Below the pieces are notes generated by a model. The model saw only the letters and a list, made by a program, of their open reading frames with translations. It was not told where the DNA came from and ran no database searches. A stretch of DNA of 64,000 nt, taken from Flammula alnicola. Its lineage: Eukaryota > Basidiomycota > Agaricomycetes > Agaricales > Strophariaceae. Location of the stretch: contig JADNRV010000011.1 of NCBI GenBank assembly GCA_015499995.1, positions 248,001 through 312,000 of the forward strand. Reading direction: 5' to 3'. The translations under genes and the position numbers were made by a program. Position 1 is the first letter of the stretch, and each line of letters begins with the position of its first letter. Positions 33,123 to 44,163 of the stretch are shown here, piece by piece.

Positions 33123-34071
33123 GCCTTGTTATTAAGTCCCAGATAGTCTTCATCGTACGTGGACCGTTAATGCTAGAGATGGGAATCTATTGAATACTTA
33201 GTACTTGTTTGCGTGGGCTTGAATTGTTGTTGAATCCCAGTGAAAAAGGCCGAGAACCAAGACGAACCACACATAAGCAAATATAACTTATTTATTTGAC
33301 TTAGCGATTTGGACTTTAATCTATGTGGCAAAGCCGGAAATCGATGCAAATCGAACTATATTGAACGAAATAAAATACAGGGCCTATAATCTAATATAAC
33401 CAGATCCATGCCGAGTGATTCTCATCTACACCGCCATCGAATAACCAGATCGAACCAGATAGAAATCCGGCGGCGATGTAATCAATCCAAATCGAACGAG
33501 GCAGAATCCGGCCACTGAGAAATCGCGCACAAAGCCAAAGTCAAGCAGAATTGAGCGAAGTCGAGGGAAATCGAGTAAAGGCGAGCAAATACGAGCAGAA
33601 ACGATTGAAAGCGAGCAAATACGAGCAGAGGCGTCCAAAGGCAGGTAGGATCGAATAAAGGCGGGCCAAATCAAGCACAGATAAGCCGACTCGATCATAG
33701 GCGAATGAAAGCGAGCAGATTCGAGCAAAGACAAGTGCAGGTGAGCGGATTCAAGTGCCGGAGTCAGTAAAATCTAGATAAGCTATGATTTTGTAAGTCC
33801 CCGAGTCTGCAGTGTGATAATGGTCAAGAAATAGCTTACCACAGCAACAATACCAATATGACTGAGATACGAAATGAAAAAGCGCAGGGAGTAGGGTAGG
33901 TAGCATCCTGAGAGCTTGAGTTCGAAGTAACAAATGGCAATACCTGAGCGAGTAAGGAGCAGACGAGTTTTCGAGAGTTGACAGTATACGACGTCGGCTA
34001 AAAGCTGAGAAGGAAAAGAGACAGCGTCAAGCGACCTCGACAGAATGATAGGCAACAAAACACTTACCAGT

Positions 34072-36372
34072 TCAGTTGTTGGTAACTTCTTTGCCGTTTC
34101 CAACACTAGCCAATGCCGCTTTCTTGGACCTGCTGACTTCGGCCCAATATTTCTGTGTATCCTTGGGGAGTCCCTTCCAGTGCATCTCGAATGCCGCGGG
34201 TGTGATGGCGGGGTGTTCTTTTAGGTATTCTTGATAGTATAGATTTCTGTAGAGTGAAACTAAGCAGGGTATTGTTGGAGGAAAACGACAGACTCACTTG
34301 GGGGCATTACTTTGCGTCGGTTTCTTGAATCCCGCAGTGGCTGATGTTGAGGTCGAAGCTACATTGCCGCTAGCATGACCGGCTGCCGCCACCGAGCCAT
34401 CTATGGATGTTCTCGTCTTAGAGGCATGTGATTCATGTCAAAAGTCAAGAGACATACCATTGTCGTCCCGTGTCTCGGCGGCAATCCCAGCAACCTCCTT
34501 CGCACGCCTTCGGGGCACTCGCTGGTTAACGAGCTTGGCTTGAGGTTGCGATGAGCTGTCAGAGCTCTTGGCGGGTCCTACTGGCGCTCCGAAGGCCTTC
34601 GTTCTGTCAATGGATAACGAGGTTAGCATGTATCCACCTTATTGGGGTTGGTGACACTTACAGCGGATTCAATCGGCGACGAGCTTTCGAGCTCGTTTCT
34701 GAGCTCGCTTCAGCGGTAACGTTCATGGGTGCAGCGGCAGGTGCAGCGTCCACAGGTACAGCGGCCGAGGGTGCAGCGTCGACGGTGGGTGCAGCGGCTG
34801 AGGGTGCAGCGTCGACGGCGGGTGCAGTTTCGACGGCAGGTGCAGTTTCGACGGCGGGTGCAGTTTCGACGGCGGGTGCAGTTTCGACGGCAGGTGCAGT
34901 TTCGACGGCAGGTGCAGTTTCGACGGCAGGTGCAGTGTCGACAGCGGGTGCAGTGTCGACGGCAGGTGCAGCAGTAGCGGATGGAGGGGCGGCGGATGCA
35001 GTGTCCATGGGCGCAGCGTCCGAGGCAGGTGCAGCGTCGGTGAATGCAACACCCGTAGTGGGTTCTGCAACATCCTCCGATGCTTTGAGGATTCCGACAG
35101 GCAGCGTGGCAGTGGCTGCATGGGGAGGTGTCGAGTGTGCGGTGTCCAAAGGAGTCGATGAACTGCCGGCTGTGTCGGGAGGGCTGGTGGGGAGTGTAGG
35201 CGTTGCTTGTAGAGATGATCTGGTGGAGCGCTGTCGTTTCGAGACAGGCTTGTCTTCGCTGGGAGATTCAGGGGCCTCACGCTTGTTGACATTTGCGTTC
35301 TTGACCTGGGGCTTCCGATCCTCTTCGGTCTTGATTGCTACGCCGTCTCGTCTCGACAACCGCTTATTCTCTGCATTCCACCACTGGGAAAGGACTGGGC
35401 CGGCGATAGCAATAATTTTCCAGTCGTTGTGGCAAAGAAGAAGGTAGGGAAACTTAGCGTATATATGGGAAAAAACGAATGTGCGAGCGGTGATGCCAAT
35501 CGCTCCCCAGGTTTTCGGTAGCAGGTCCTTCTTCCTGAGTTCGTTGTATACAGATCGTAGCTCGTCTCGAATGACCTTTGCAGTGTTGCCATCGACAATC
35601 GTGCCGTTGTCGAGCTCAATAAAATCAAGCATGACATTTTCGCCCTCGTTCATGCGGGCACTGCCTCGAAGAGGCTTGCTTTCGCCAACGCGTAGAATGT
35701 CGCCACTATCCCGCTTGACCTTCTTCGCCTTCTTGTAGTCCTGTTGATCCCAAAGAGCGATGCTTGGGAAACGAGCAGCTGCATTGGCTCGAGTGAGTCC
35801 GAGATAAAGGTCGGGCGTGCGGCTTGCTGATGAGAGTTCGGATGCCGCTGGAGATACCGAAGGAACATTGTCTGGGGAGAGACGCTGCCCTACAGCTTTG
35901 ATGAGAGCCTTGTGTGATTTTTCGAGCTCTGTATGCGCAATGCTAAATAAATGCAGACGTCAATGTAGGTTCTAGAATTTGAGGGAACACAGACCAGAGT
36001 TTTGAGTGCTCGTCACTGAGGGCATCAAACTTGCGCTTAATTCGATTGAACTTGCGTGTGCACTCCTCGTGAGCATCTAGGCTATCATATCTGGATATGT
36101 ATCCCTATGTTCCGAGCGCATATATTCAGTTATTTGACCTATTCTCCGTCACAGAAGTGAAAATAGCAGAACATTACCTTTCGAGGACCATATTCCCTTT
36201 CACGAGAGCTTTTTGAGAGTGGCCGGTTCTCTTCTTTGCGACTGCGAGATACCGCCGGATGTGGCGACTGGGACTGCTCGGTGTCGGAGATTTGCATAAT
36301 GCTTGACATACTCCGCGTTAGGCGGCTTGTGGGGAGAGCATGGGTGCTATGAGCAGCAGGAGAGGATGGCAT
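34072..36372 (-). pseudogene. transposon companion protein, frameshifted copy
   Basis: Same six-exon layout as the gene at 27554-29853. Exon 1 carries five T (36210-36214) where copy 1 has four, so after RPLSK the frame changes and would run past the normal splice site to a stop at about 36139. Everything downstream is unchanged. Either a genuine disabling insertion in this copy or a homopolymer sequencing error. Confidence 0.65.
34776..34978 (-). repeat. coding minisatellite (PAVETA repeats), copy 2
   Basis: Identical in unit number and order to the array in copy 1. Tandem arrays normally drift in length quickly, so this supports a very recent copying event. Confidence 0.8.
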
Positions 36373-36592
36373 TTTTGTAGAGATAACGAGGAGATGTTGG
36401 TGGTAGAAAGCAAGGGAGCGCAAACACGTCAACGGGAGAAATGGCTCTGTGACAGAGTGATTTGTGTGACTTACTGACACGCAAAGTCTGCGCCAACTCT
36501 AAGTACATTTTGGCTGCTACATGAATACTTTGACTCGTAGATATCATAAAGTAGGTAGAGTAAATTGTCTTCGCTCTACATACGACAATATA

Positions 36593-37731
36593 TTATGCAT
36601 CTGGATCATTCAAATTATCTAAATCCTCTTCGGCACCACCAAGATACCCAACTGCGAGTCCCATCTTCTCGCAGACAAAGAAACGGTCATCTGGAGGGTC
36701 AATAAATGGAACCATTGCAACGCAAGTCGCAATTGACTTGATGTTAATAACCTTCAGACTTTCATTCCCTCGATATCGTGCAACCCAGAGTGCACCGCTA
36801 GACTGATCACGCGTTTGTGGTGTCAAGAAATATATCAATTCCTGCTCGAAGGCTTGGGGATTCGTCGAGAGCTATGGGCTCAGTGATAGGGTCTTTCAAT
36901 CGTCGCTTTGCTTCGATATCGAGGCCGTCATCTTCTTGTTCCAGTGAGGCATCTTGAAGTGCAGATATGAATGCCTGAGCTATTCTCAATTCTTCGAGAG
37001 TGGCGATGATATCTATGTCGTTGTATTCATTTAAATGGTGCTGATCTCCAGGATGGATGTCAGGTAATTCATCTGGGGTGCGAGGATCGACATTGTTGTC
37101 ATGAACGTCGCCGTCATTCTGCTGATTTAAAGGTTCTGGTGGGATGGGGGTCATTCTCCAATTTGGAGGCTCTGCAGGCCGTACTCTTGGGGCCACGGTT
37201 GGGGTTGCTGGGCGAGACTGTTTTTCTTTCAGATTTTGTATTGATGTTGTAGATACATAATATCTATACGAACGCGAACATATATATCCAAGTCTGCGTC
37301 ACTTTCATTCCCATGCTCGTTACTCCTCACGTTCTCTGGTACTGGTTGTTCAGTTGAACCGAGACCACCACCTCCGCCACTAACATCGTCGTCATCTTTT
37401 GGAAAAGGACATGGTCATTGTCAAAGTTGTGCGGCAAGGGAACACTTATCATACCTTCCGAGTCCCTTATGCGGCGTTGCCTCTTGTTGGGTGGGCTTCG
37501 AGACGACGGCCGTGAGCCAGGTGGTGACTTTTGCACTTGGTCTGTGGAAGATCTATTCGGTAGAGTGTCTTGTTGCGCCAGAAACGGTTCGAGCAGAGGA
37601 GGTTGCGGCTGAGTTGACTCTCGAAATCGAGCATGGGCATACCAGGTGGACCGGCCAACAGCAACGGGTTGTGTTGCACCGTTGCGCATACAGAGGTGCA
37701 CACAGTTACAGAAGAACTGCTGCGCGGACAT
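36593..37731 (-). pseudogene. tnp2-type transposase relic, catalytic core missing (copy 2)
   Basis: Same structure as the relic in copy 1: zinc-ligand-like N-terminus (MSAQQFFCNCVHLCMRNG), linker, then directly the C-terminal tail with VCEKMGLAVGYLGG. Both copies share the same internal deletion, so the element moved after losing its core and must have used a transposase from elsewhere. Confidence 0.65.
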
Positions 37732-38058
37732 GGTAGACCAGAGGAGATAGACGTGGTTAGATTGCGCGAACGAGAGGCAAGTTGAAAATCGAAATGGCGT
37801 GATCGGATTCTATGACGTTCGAAAATCTATTAATATATGTGTGTGGTTCTATTTGCCATCAGGCCGTTTTCACTGGGGTTGAATTGTCAAGCTTAAAACG
37901 CAAATGGAGAGCAATCCCGGTAACTGGTTACATAATGATGACCACCATTCGGGTGCTTCTCATGATCAGCCCAGCCCAATCTTCCTAAGCAACACTCATC
38001 CTCGACGTCATCATCCTTCAACGTTTGGGAACACAGCGGAAATAACTCGTGAAGATGC

Positions 38059-38065
38059 TATATAA
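38059..38065 (+). promoter_or_regulatory. TATA box of SDR copy 3
   Basis: TATATAA, 147 bp before the ATG of SDR copy 3 and about 180 bp from the end of transposon copy 2. The core promoter therefore survived the insertion. Confidence 0.5.
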
Positions 38066-38205
38066 GCGGTGGCAGTTACCAACAGTAACCTTCCTCCCAA
38101 CTAAGGCATCCCTCATCCATTCCAACCCATCGTTTGACAGGCCCTCTTGTAAAGACTTTTTCTCCCGTAAATCTTGGTTTCTAGCCACAGTTCTTCGCTA
38201 GGAGC

Positions 38206-39584
38206 ATGTTCTGGTCTCAGAAATTCGACCCGGCCAGAGAATTGGCCGATTTGACGGGAAAGGTTATTATCGTTACAGGAGCCAAGTAAGCACTCTTCCA
38301 CGTTAGATCTCCGAAGTTTAGGTCCAATACATTGACCTACTTCATTTTAGTAGGGGCATTGGCTATGCTACCGCGAAGTATCTCGCGCGGAAAGGAGCCA
38401 AGGTCTACCTAGGGTCTCGGTCTGAAGAGAAAGGGAAGAATGCTGTCGCTCAGCTTAAGGAGGAAGGGCTAGCCTCTGGTGAAGTCATTTATTTCCATTG
38501 CGACCTCGCTACGCCTGCGCTGGCAAAGCAATCAGCGGATGGACTTCTTCAGCAGGAGAATAGACTCGATGTTCTAGGTATGCATATAATGGCTTAGAAT
38601 TTAATGGAAATAATTGACTTTTGGACTCGATTTGTTGAACAGTCAATAATGCTGCATGGCAAGTCACCAGTGATTTTCAAACTCGGGTGTCCTTTTTTAT
38701 TCTGGGCCACTCAACAGTGTATGGGATACCGGTGAACCAGCTCAAGATGGTAAGTTTCCTAGTTGCTCTCCTTCAAGATAGACCAAAGACTATCGTGATT
38801 CTCAGGTATAACGGAGATGATGATGGTCAAGTGAGTTTCATGTGTTCCACCGCCAGAAGGAAGTCCAGTGATTAATACCACTGTGAAGCCAAATTGGCAC
38901 GTTCCTGTTCACGAAGACTCTGCTTCCACTTCTGCTGAAGACCTCAGAGGAGCTGGGCTCTGATGTTCGGTCGTAACAGTACGCCACATGATCTAAATCT
39001 TCGTGTTTGTACATTGTCTTACTTAGAGCATTGTTTCTAGGTCTCGTCCGATGCTCACCGTGTGTCGGCTGCCACGGACCCCAAGATTGACTTTAGTTCT
39101 CTGGAAGCATTCAAAGACCATCAGACCAAAACACGCCTTCCATTATTTGCTCGATATTGTGGGTTAATGAATATTTATGTTTCTAACATCACGTCTAATT
39201 CTATCGATCCAAGGTGTTTCCAAACTCGCGACTGTTCTTTTTTCCAACGCCCTTCAGCGAAAGCTTGCATCATCCAACATCATCTGCGTTTCTTTGAACC
39301 CAGGATTCGTGCATACATCCTTGGCCAGGCGATTGCCATTTCCCAGGCTGGCTGACTTCGTTATGTCGTTACTGGCGAAGCCTCGCGACGACGGCGCCCT
39401 TAACTCATGCTTCGCTGCGGCATCTCCGCTGGTTCGGCAGGACGCGGAGAAGTATAAAGGCGTTTACCTCGAACCAGTTGGGAAGATAAAGAAACCTGCA
39501 GATAATGCATTGAAGGTCGACTTGCAGGATGCACTATGGAAAACTACGGAGGAGTATCTTGAAAGCCAAGGGTTCCAGGCCTAA
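38206..39584 (+). CDS. short-chain dehydrogenase, copy 3 (one frameshift)
   Basis: Same family and exon layout as copy 2. MFWSQKFDPARELADLTG, GKVIIVTGA, NRGIG after the intron (Thr of the usual NTGIG is Arg), GYATAKYLARKGAKVYLGSR, VNNAAW, VWDTGEPAQDG, ITEMMMVK. The next exon reads FTKTLLPLLLKTSEELGSDV and then loses frame near 38968, where one base is missing just before the intron (expected DVRVVT then GT). Beyond it all motifs are intact: VSSDAHR (catalytic Ser), RYCVSKLATVLF (YxxxK), LNPGFVHTSL, YLEPVGKIKKPADNALK. The gene is functional if the missing base is an assembly error, otherwise a very young pseudogene. Confidence 0.78.
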
Positions 39585-39996
39585 ATTTATTCCTCTCACG
39601 TAGCGCTATATTCACTCCATCGGGTGTCTGCGCGACTTGAAGATGAGCAGAACCTTCGTACACGAATACATCGCGCGCACTTAGCTTGAACTTGATGTTG
39701 AAGTGAAAAACCATCGGCATTGTGACGCTATTGGCCTGATGGCCAAGAATTTTATGAACCACAACTTGGAACTTTTCATGCGACCATTTCAGTTCGACAA
39801 CGACCGACGAAAGTGTCATCGCTGCGTGCTGCACCATTGGTTGTTGTTGCGCGCGTAGCTCGTCTCTAGCGGCTTGCGTAATAAAGCGAGCCAGGCTGCT
39901 CAGCAGCCTTTCGCGGTCACGAGCTCGATCACCCTTTATAAGGCGACCTTCGCTCTCTTCTGGCTTGACACTCTCTTTCCTGTACCATATTGTCAT
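39544..39996 (-). CDS. hypothetical protein, 150 aa, antisense to the SDR copy 3 end
   Basis: Single open frame starting MTIWYRKESVKPEESEGR with a helical charged first half (ERLLSSLARFITQAARDELR) and a beta-like second half (VVVELKWSHEKFQVVVHKIL, FHFNIKFKLSARDVFVYEGS). It overlaps the last 41 bp of SDR copy 3. I do not recognise the family. Regular amphipathic composition argues for a real protein, but lack of introns and homologues leaves it uncertain. Confidence 0.4.
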   Translation of the reverse strand: MTIWYRKESVKPEESEGRLIKGDRARDRERLLSSLARFITQAARDELRAQQQPMVQHAAMTLSSVVVELKWSHEKFQVVVHKILGHQANSVTMPMVFHFNIKFKLSARDVFVYEGSAHLQVAQTPDGVNIALRERNKFRPGTLGFQDTPP

Positions 39997-40112
39997 TAAC
40001 TCTCAATAGGCACGCGTTCGTCCTTTCCGTCTCGTCTCTGAGTCCACTCGCCTAGTGTAGATCGTAGTTCACTCTACGGTCTTTCAATTTGAACCTGGCT
40101 GTTGCAACAGCA

Positions 40113-40118
40113 TATATA
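40113..40118 (+). promoter_or_regulatory. TATA-like box of SDR copy 4
   Basis: TATATA, 120 bp before the ATG of SDR copy 4, similar in spacing to the motifs before copies 1 and 3. Confidence 0.4.
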
Positions 40119-40232
40119 CCCAACGGAGCTTCAACACATCCTCACAACACCATATACCGCCTCCGTTGACATCTACTTGACTGGTTCTCTCACACAAGCT
40201 CGAAGTTTCGACTTTAAACCTCGGCTTAAAGC

Positions 40233-41621
40233 ATGTTCTGGTTTCAGAAGAAGTTTGACCCCGCGAAAGATTTGCCTGACCTGTCCGGGAAGGTCGTTAT
40301 CGTCACAGGAGCTAAGTAAGTCAGCCTTGTCGCTTTGGAGTTCTGACATTCAACTTCGGGTCTATTTCAGTACAGGAATTGGATATGGGACCGTCAAGCA
40401 TCTCGTTCGCAAAGGCGCAAAAGTCTATTTAGGTGCCCGGTCTGAAGAAAAAGGGAAGAAAGCAGTCGAGCAACTCAAAGAAGAAGGGATAGGATCGGGT
40501 GAAGTAATTTGGCTCTCCTGCAATCTGACTACTCCTACCCTGGCGAAGGAATCAGCGGAGACGTTTTTACAGCAGGAAAATAGGCTGGATATTCTAGGTA
40601 AGGATGCTCTCTCATCTGAACTTGCATCAAAATACTTATTATACATTGTCTGTTATAGTAAACAATGCTGGGTGGTGAGTCGCCAACAGTACCCATTGCC
40701 TTGCTTGCTCTCTAATGCCGGAAGACTCAATAGTACATGGGATCAAACAGATAAACCAGCTCAGGATGGCAAGTCTCCAGGCCACTCTAAGTACTCTGCA
40801 GAAACGAAACTGAAAGGACTCCTACTTCTAGGCATAACCGAAATGATGATGGTCAAGTACGTTCACGATTTCTGGCTCGCCGCCTCTAGCGATATAGCTG
40901 ATGGCTAACATCGTGATTCTAAAGTCATATCGGCACATTCCAATTTACGACCTCCCTTCTCCCACTTTTACTCAAGACGTCAGAGGAACCCGCCTCCGAT
41001 GTTCGTGTGATAACTGTGAGTGCATTTGGAACTCTTATATTTTGCCTTGGCTTATGCTGGACGTCTGATGCTAGCTTTCATCCGATGCCCACCGTCAAGG
41101 GGTCGCAGTGAATCCTCAGATTGATTTTAGCAATCTAGATACTTTCAAGAATTTTTACCCTGAAACACGCATCCCGTACTTTTCTCGATACTGTGAGTTA
41201 AAAAATATTCCTTGCTCGTCGATTTGTTCCTGACATATATTCACTCAAAGTCATTTCTAAACTCGCGAATGTGCTCTTCACCAACGGCCTTCAGCGACGA
41301 ATCTCTTCATCCAATATCATCTGCATGTCGGTAAATCCAGGATTGGTGAACACCTCCTTCGTAGCCAAGACGAGTTACCCGCGACTGCTGGGCATCTTGA
41401 TGTGGATATTTGCGACAGCTCCTGATGAAGGTGCATATACCTCATGCTTCGCCGCCGCCTCTCCTTTTGTCTTGCAGGAGCCGAAGAAGTACAAATCCGC
41501 TTTCCTCGAACCAGTTGGAAAGATAGGAAAGGCTGGAGATAATGCGCTGAAGGTCGAGTTACAAGATCAACTTTGGGAGACAACGGAGAAGTACTTAGAA
41601 AGCTTGGGATTATCGAACTAG
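40233..41621 (+). CDS. short-chain dehydrogenase, copy 4
   Basis: Complete paralogue. Exon 1 (40233-40315) MFWFQKKFDPAKDLPDLSG and GKVVIVTGA; exon 2 from 40371 closes NTGIG and gives GYGTVKHLVRKGAKVYLGAR. VNNAGW, DQTDKPAQDG and ITEMMMVK follow over short exons; the intron after QDG uses a GC donor (GCAAGT). Then FTTSLLPLLLKTSEEPASDV, VITLSSDAH (catalytic Ser), RYFISK (YxxxK across an intron), VNPGLVNTSFVAKTSYP, SAFLEPVGKIGKAGDNALK and the end ESLGLSN. All phases match. An upstream in-frame extension to 40102 lacks family support, so the ATG at 40233 was chosen. Last gene of the cluster. Confidence 0.87.
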
Positions 41622-42725
41622 TGTATATGCGTTGCTGTTAGGTTTATCAATAGAATATGGACTAGTACTTGTTAACCGCAAACCAAACTTTTTTTTCAAC
41701 AACCGCTTCTTGTATCTACATACCATCGTTCGCGACCAAGGAGCCACTTTCAAGGGACAATGAAACGAATTTCGTGGGCATTCTGCCAGACCTCCGCAAA
41801 CCCGCAACAGCTCTGCGTTCAGCCCAGAATCCTCTTGAGAAGCTTTACGAATATTGATGCTCTTGAAAACGGTGACATGTTGGTGACATGTAGATATTTT
41901 TTGTGCTAAGTGTGTCATAGTTTTGTAATATTGTCTCTTGTTCCTTGCTGATAGATGCTTTCAGTTGTCGTCAATATTTCGTCGACCCTTGCGGAAGCAA
42001 AAAATGTCAAAAAGGCAATTATACCAGTCACCATAAGCCGCCATTATGGCTTGTCCAGATCTGACGGGCCGCATTCAAGTTGTCGTTATGGTTCTTGCAT
42101 ACGTTCATCAGGCTAATTTCTACCAAGTTTGTTAGTCATAATAATTTAGTTTCAAGTTTCCATGATTTCATCCTATCGTGATTCCGTTAACGATGCCGGC
42201 TTGATACACTCCAGTCGATGCATGCCTTCTAAGTAGTAGCCACCCAACCAAATCGAGTGCTTGTCGCTTTTGGCCAAACGAGATTTTTCCAACAATCTCC
42301 AATGAATCCTTTCTGTCCGAGGCATATCGTCGTGATCACCTTCGAAGCTGTGTATTCTCTTAAAGCTCAGCTACAGGTTGTGACTCTTTCCCTGCCCCGT
42401 TCTTCAACCCGCGACCGTTTCTAAATTGAAATTTGATTGACACTTCTCTTCCAGACGGACTCCTTAGCCCCGTCGACGTATACCTGGTATCGGTGAGAAC
42501 TGAACAAACACCAACGACGGAGTCCGAGGAACATTCTCTGTATAATCCCGCGTATATTCGGGATTTCATCCGGAAATAGCTCCGCTTACTTACGAGCCTT
42601 GATAATTTGCCTATAACTCCGAGGAATTTCTGCGTGTACTCTCAATTGACTCTTAGAGATCAACAATGACTGTAATTTATCTTAAATATAATGAGTTGAG
42701 ATGAGGTGAGATGTACGTATCCGTT
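41622..42725. other. 1.1-kb intergenic, no gene recognised
   Basis: Between the convergent ends of SDR copy 4 (+) and the methyltransferase (-). Contains A+T-rich 3' flanks and unassigned sequence. Confidence 0.4.
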
Positions 42726-43633
42726 TCATGCTCTCTTCCAAACAAGTAGTCTCTCTTTCCCCTTATGACTAGGAGAAGATACCTCCGGAATTTTATCCAG
42801 GACCTTGACGAAGCTGGAGCTTAAAAGCTCGACGTAATGCTCAGGTTCAACATAGTACGGCGGCCCTTTGTCGTCATACGGCCGTAAGGGAAATACAAGC
42901 GTGATGAGATATCCGCCGGGTTTGACTAATTTGATCATTTGGTTTCCCCACTCCTTCCGCATGGAAGGAGGAATCGCGACGAAGAACCTATGTAGACGCC
43001 CGTCAGATATTGTGAGAGTGCAATAGAAGATCAGTAGCAACGAACGTATGGTCGTAGATAAGATCAAAAAGCTGATCCTCCGGAGGATCGAACGTAAAGA
43101 AATCTGCAATCTCTATAGACGCAGAAATAGTGGGGTAATGCGATTTGGCTTTCTGTATTACACTGAAAACAACAATTCTCGTAAGATTTCAAGAGAATAG
43201 ACAACTATATTGAGGGACTTACTCTGTCGCGCGTTGCACTGCCGTCTCAGCAACCTCGAGACCAAGGGTATCAAGCCCCAAAGTGGAGGAAATATACGTC
43301 AAATCGTAACCCTGTTCTCCAAAATTTAGCGAGCGTCTCTAAAACCGAAGATTTGAGCAACGCACAGCACCGCATCCCGGTACGAGAGCTCGACCACTGC
43401 GAGGAAGATCTAAGCCGCTGGTTTCGAGAGCCTCCTTGAGAGAAGGCTGCACGTCACCGAAATCCCAGGGTGTTATGCCCTTGGTCCTATTGAACTGCAG
43501 CGTGAGATGCGCCTGTTGTCGAGCATAAAATACCAGTGTCAATGACTCACCAAGCCAATTCCCAGGTCGATAAATCATCTGGTTTCACGATATCTTTGGG
43601 TTCCAACTTGAGTTGTGAAGATTCCTCAGTCAT
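42726..43633 (-). CDS. TPMT-family thiol/halide methyltransferase-like protein
   Basis: SAM-dependent methyltransferase of the thiopurine-methyltransferase fold group that in fungi and plants includes thiol and halide methyltransferases. Begins MTEESSQLKLEPKDIV; after the first intron TPWDFGDVQPSLKEALETSG and LPRSGRALVPGCG (SAM-binding motif I, completed as GAGYDL across an intron). Then TLGLEVAETAVQRATE (acidic motif), ASIEIADFFTF, QLFDLIYDHT, FFVAIPPSMRKEWG, LVKPGGYLITLVFPL and the end KGKERLLVWKRA. Five exons with consistent phases. Substrate could be a thiol, halide or similar nucleophile; that is an inference from the family. Confidence 0.85.
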
Positions 43634-43849
43634 TTTACTACAAGAACATATGGGCTGAGATGTAGAATCTATGAGCCCTCAAGTTATAGGATGAAAAGAT
43701 AGGGCGGAAACCTATGCAACTTCCGGATGGCACGTGCACTCGATCCTTTGTATTACTAATACTATTAGTAATATGCATTATTAGTAATGCTTAGTAATGT
43801 TGATGTCCAATTCCGTATAACACGTGATGAGCAAGAATAACTTCAATAC

Positions 43850-44155
43850 TAGGGTTGGGTAAAAAACCTCCAGGGGGGGTAATTTACCAGTAATTTACCT
43901 CGAAAATTTTTTCTGGGAGAGGGATAGGTAATTTACCAGTATTTTACCGGTAATTTACCATCACGTGATTTGATTTTTCGTAAGGCTTTTCAAAAAAAAT
44001 TCACCACCTGCGCGGCTCATATATATCACGTGGCCATGCAGTAAAAAACCTCACAGACCTGCCGCCAAGGGGGGGTAATTTACCTGGTAATTTACCGGTA
44101 AAATACCGGTAAAAAACGTTTTGGTAAAAAACCCTAGGTTTTTTACCCAACCCTA
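43850..44155. mobile_element. 306-bp hAT-like MITE
   Basis: Ends TAGGGTTGGGTAAAAAACC and GGTTTTTTACCCAACCCTA are perfect inverted repeats, flanked by an 8-bp duplication TTCAATAC (43842-43849 and 44156-44163). The interior is made of GGTAATTTACC-type palindromic units. No coding capacity. The 8-bp duplication points to hAT mobilisation. Confidence 0.85.
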
Positions 44156-44163
44156 TTCAATAC

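Larger units (their letters stand above)
33236..37877 (-). mobile_element. 4.64-kb DNA transposon, copy 2
   Basis: 4642 bp with the same ends as copy 1 and its own perfect 7-bp duplication GTTGAAT (33229-33235 and 37878-37884). Same orientation as copy 1. All internal frames translate identically to copy 1 except for one extra T in a T-run at 36210-36214, which accounts for the 1-bp length difference. The independent target duplication shows transposition, not segmental duplication. It sits 113 bp after the stop of SDR copy 2 and 328 bp before the start of SDR copy 3. Confidence 0.92.

Noticed and set aside
26718..37877. Segmental duplication or assembly duplication of 4.6 kb
   Set aside because: Each copy has its own target duplication and unique flanks, which indicates transposition.
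40102..40232. N-terminal extension of SDR copy 4 (MQQHIYPTELQH...)
   Set aside because: All paralogues start at the equivalent of MFWxQ; the extension covers the TATA and leader region.
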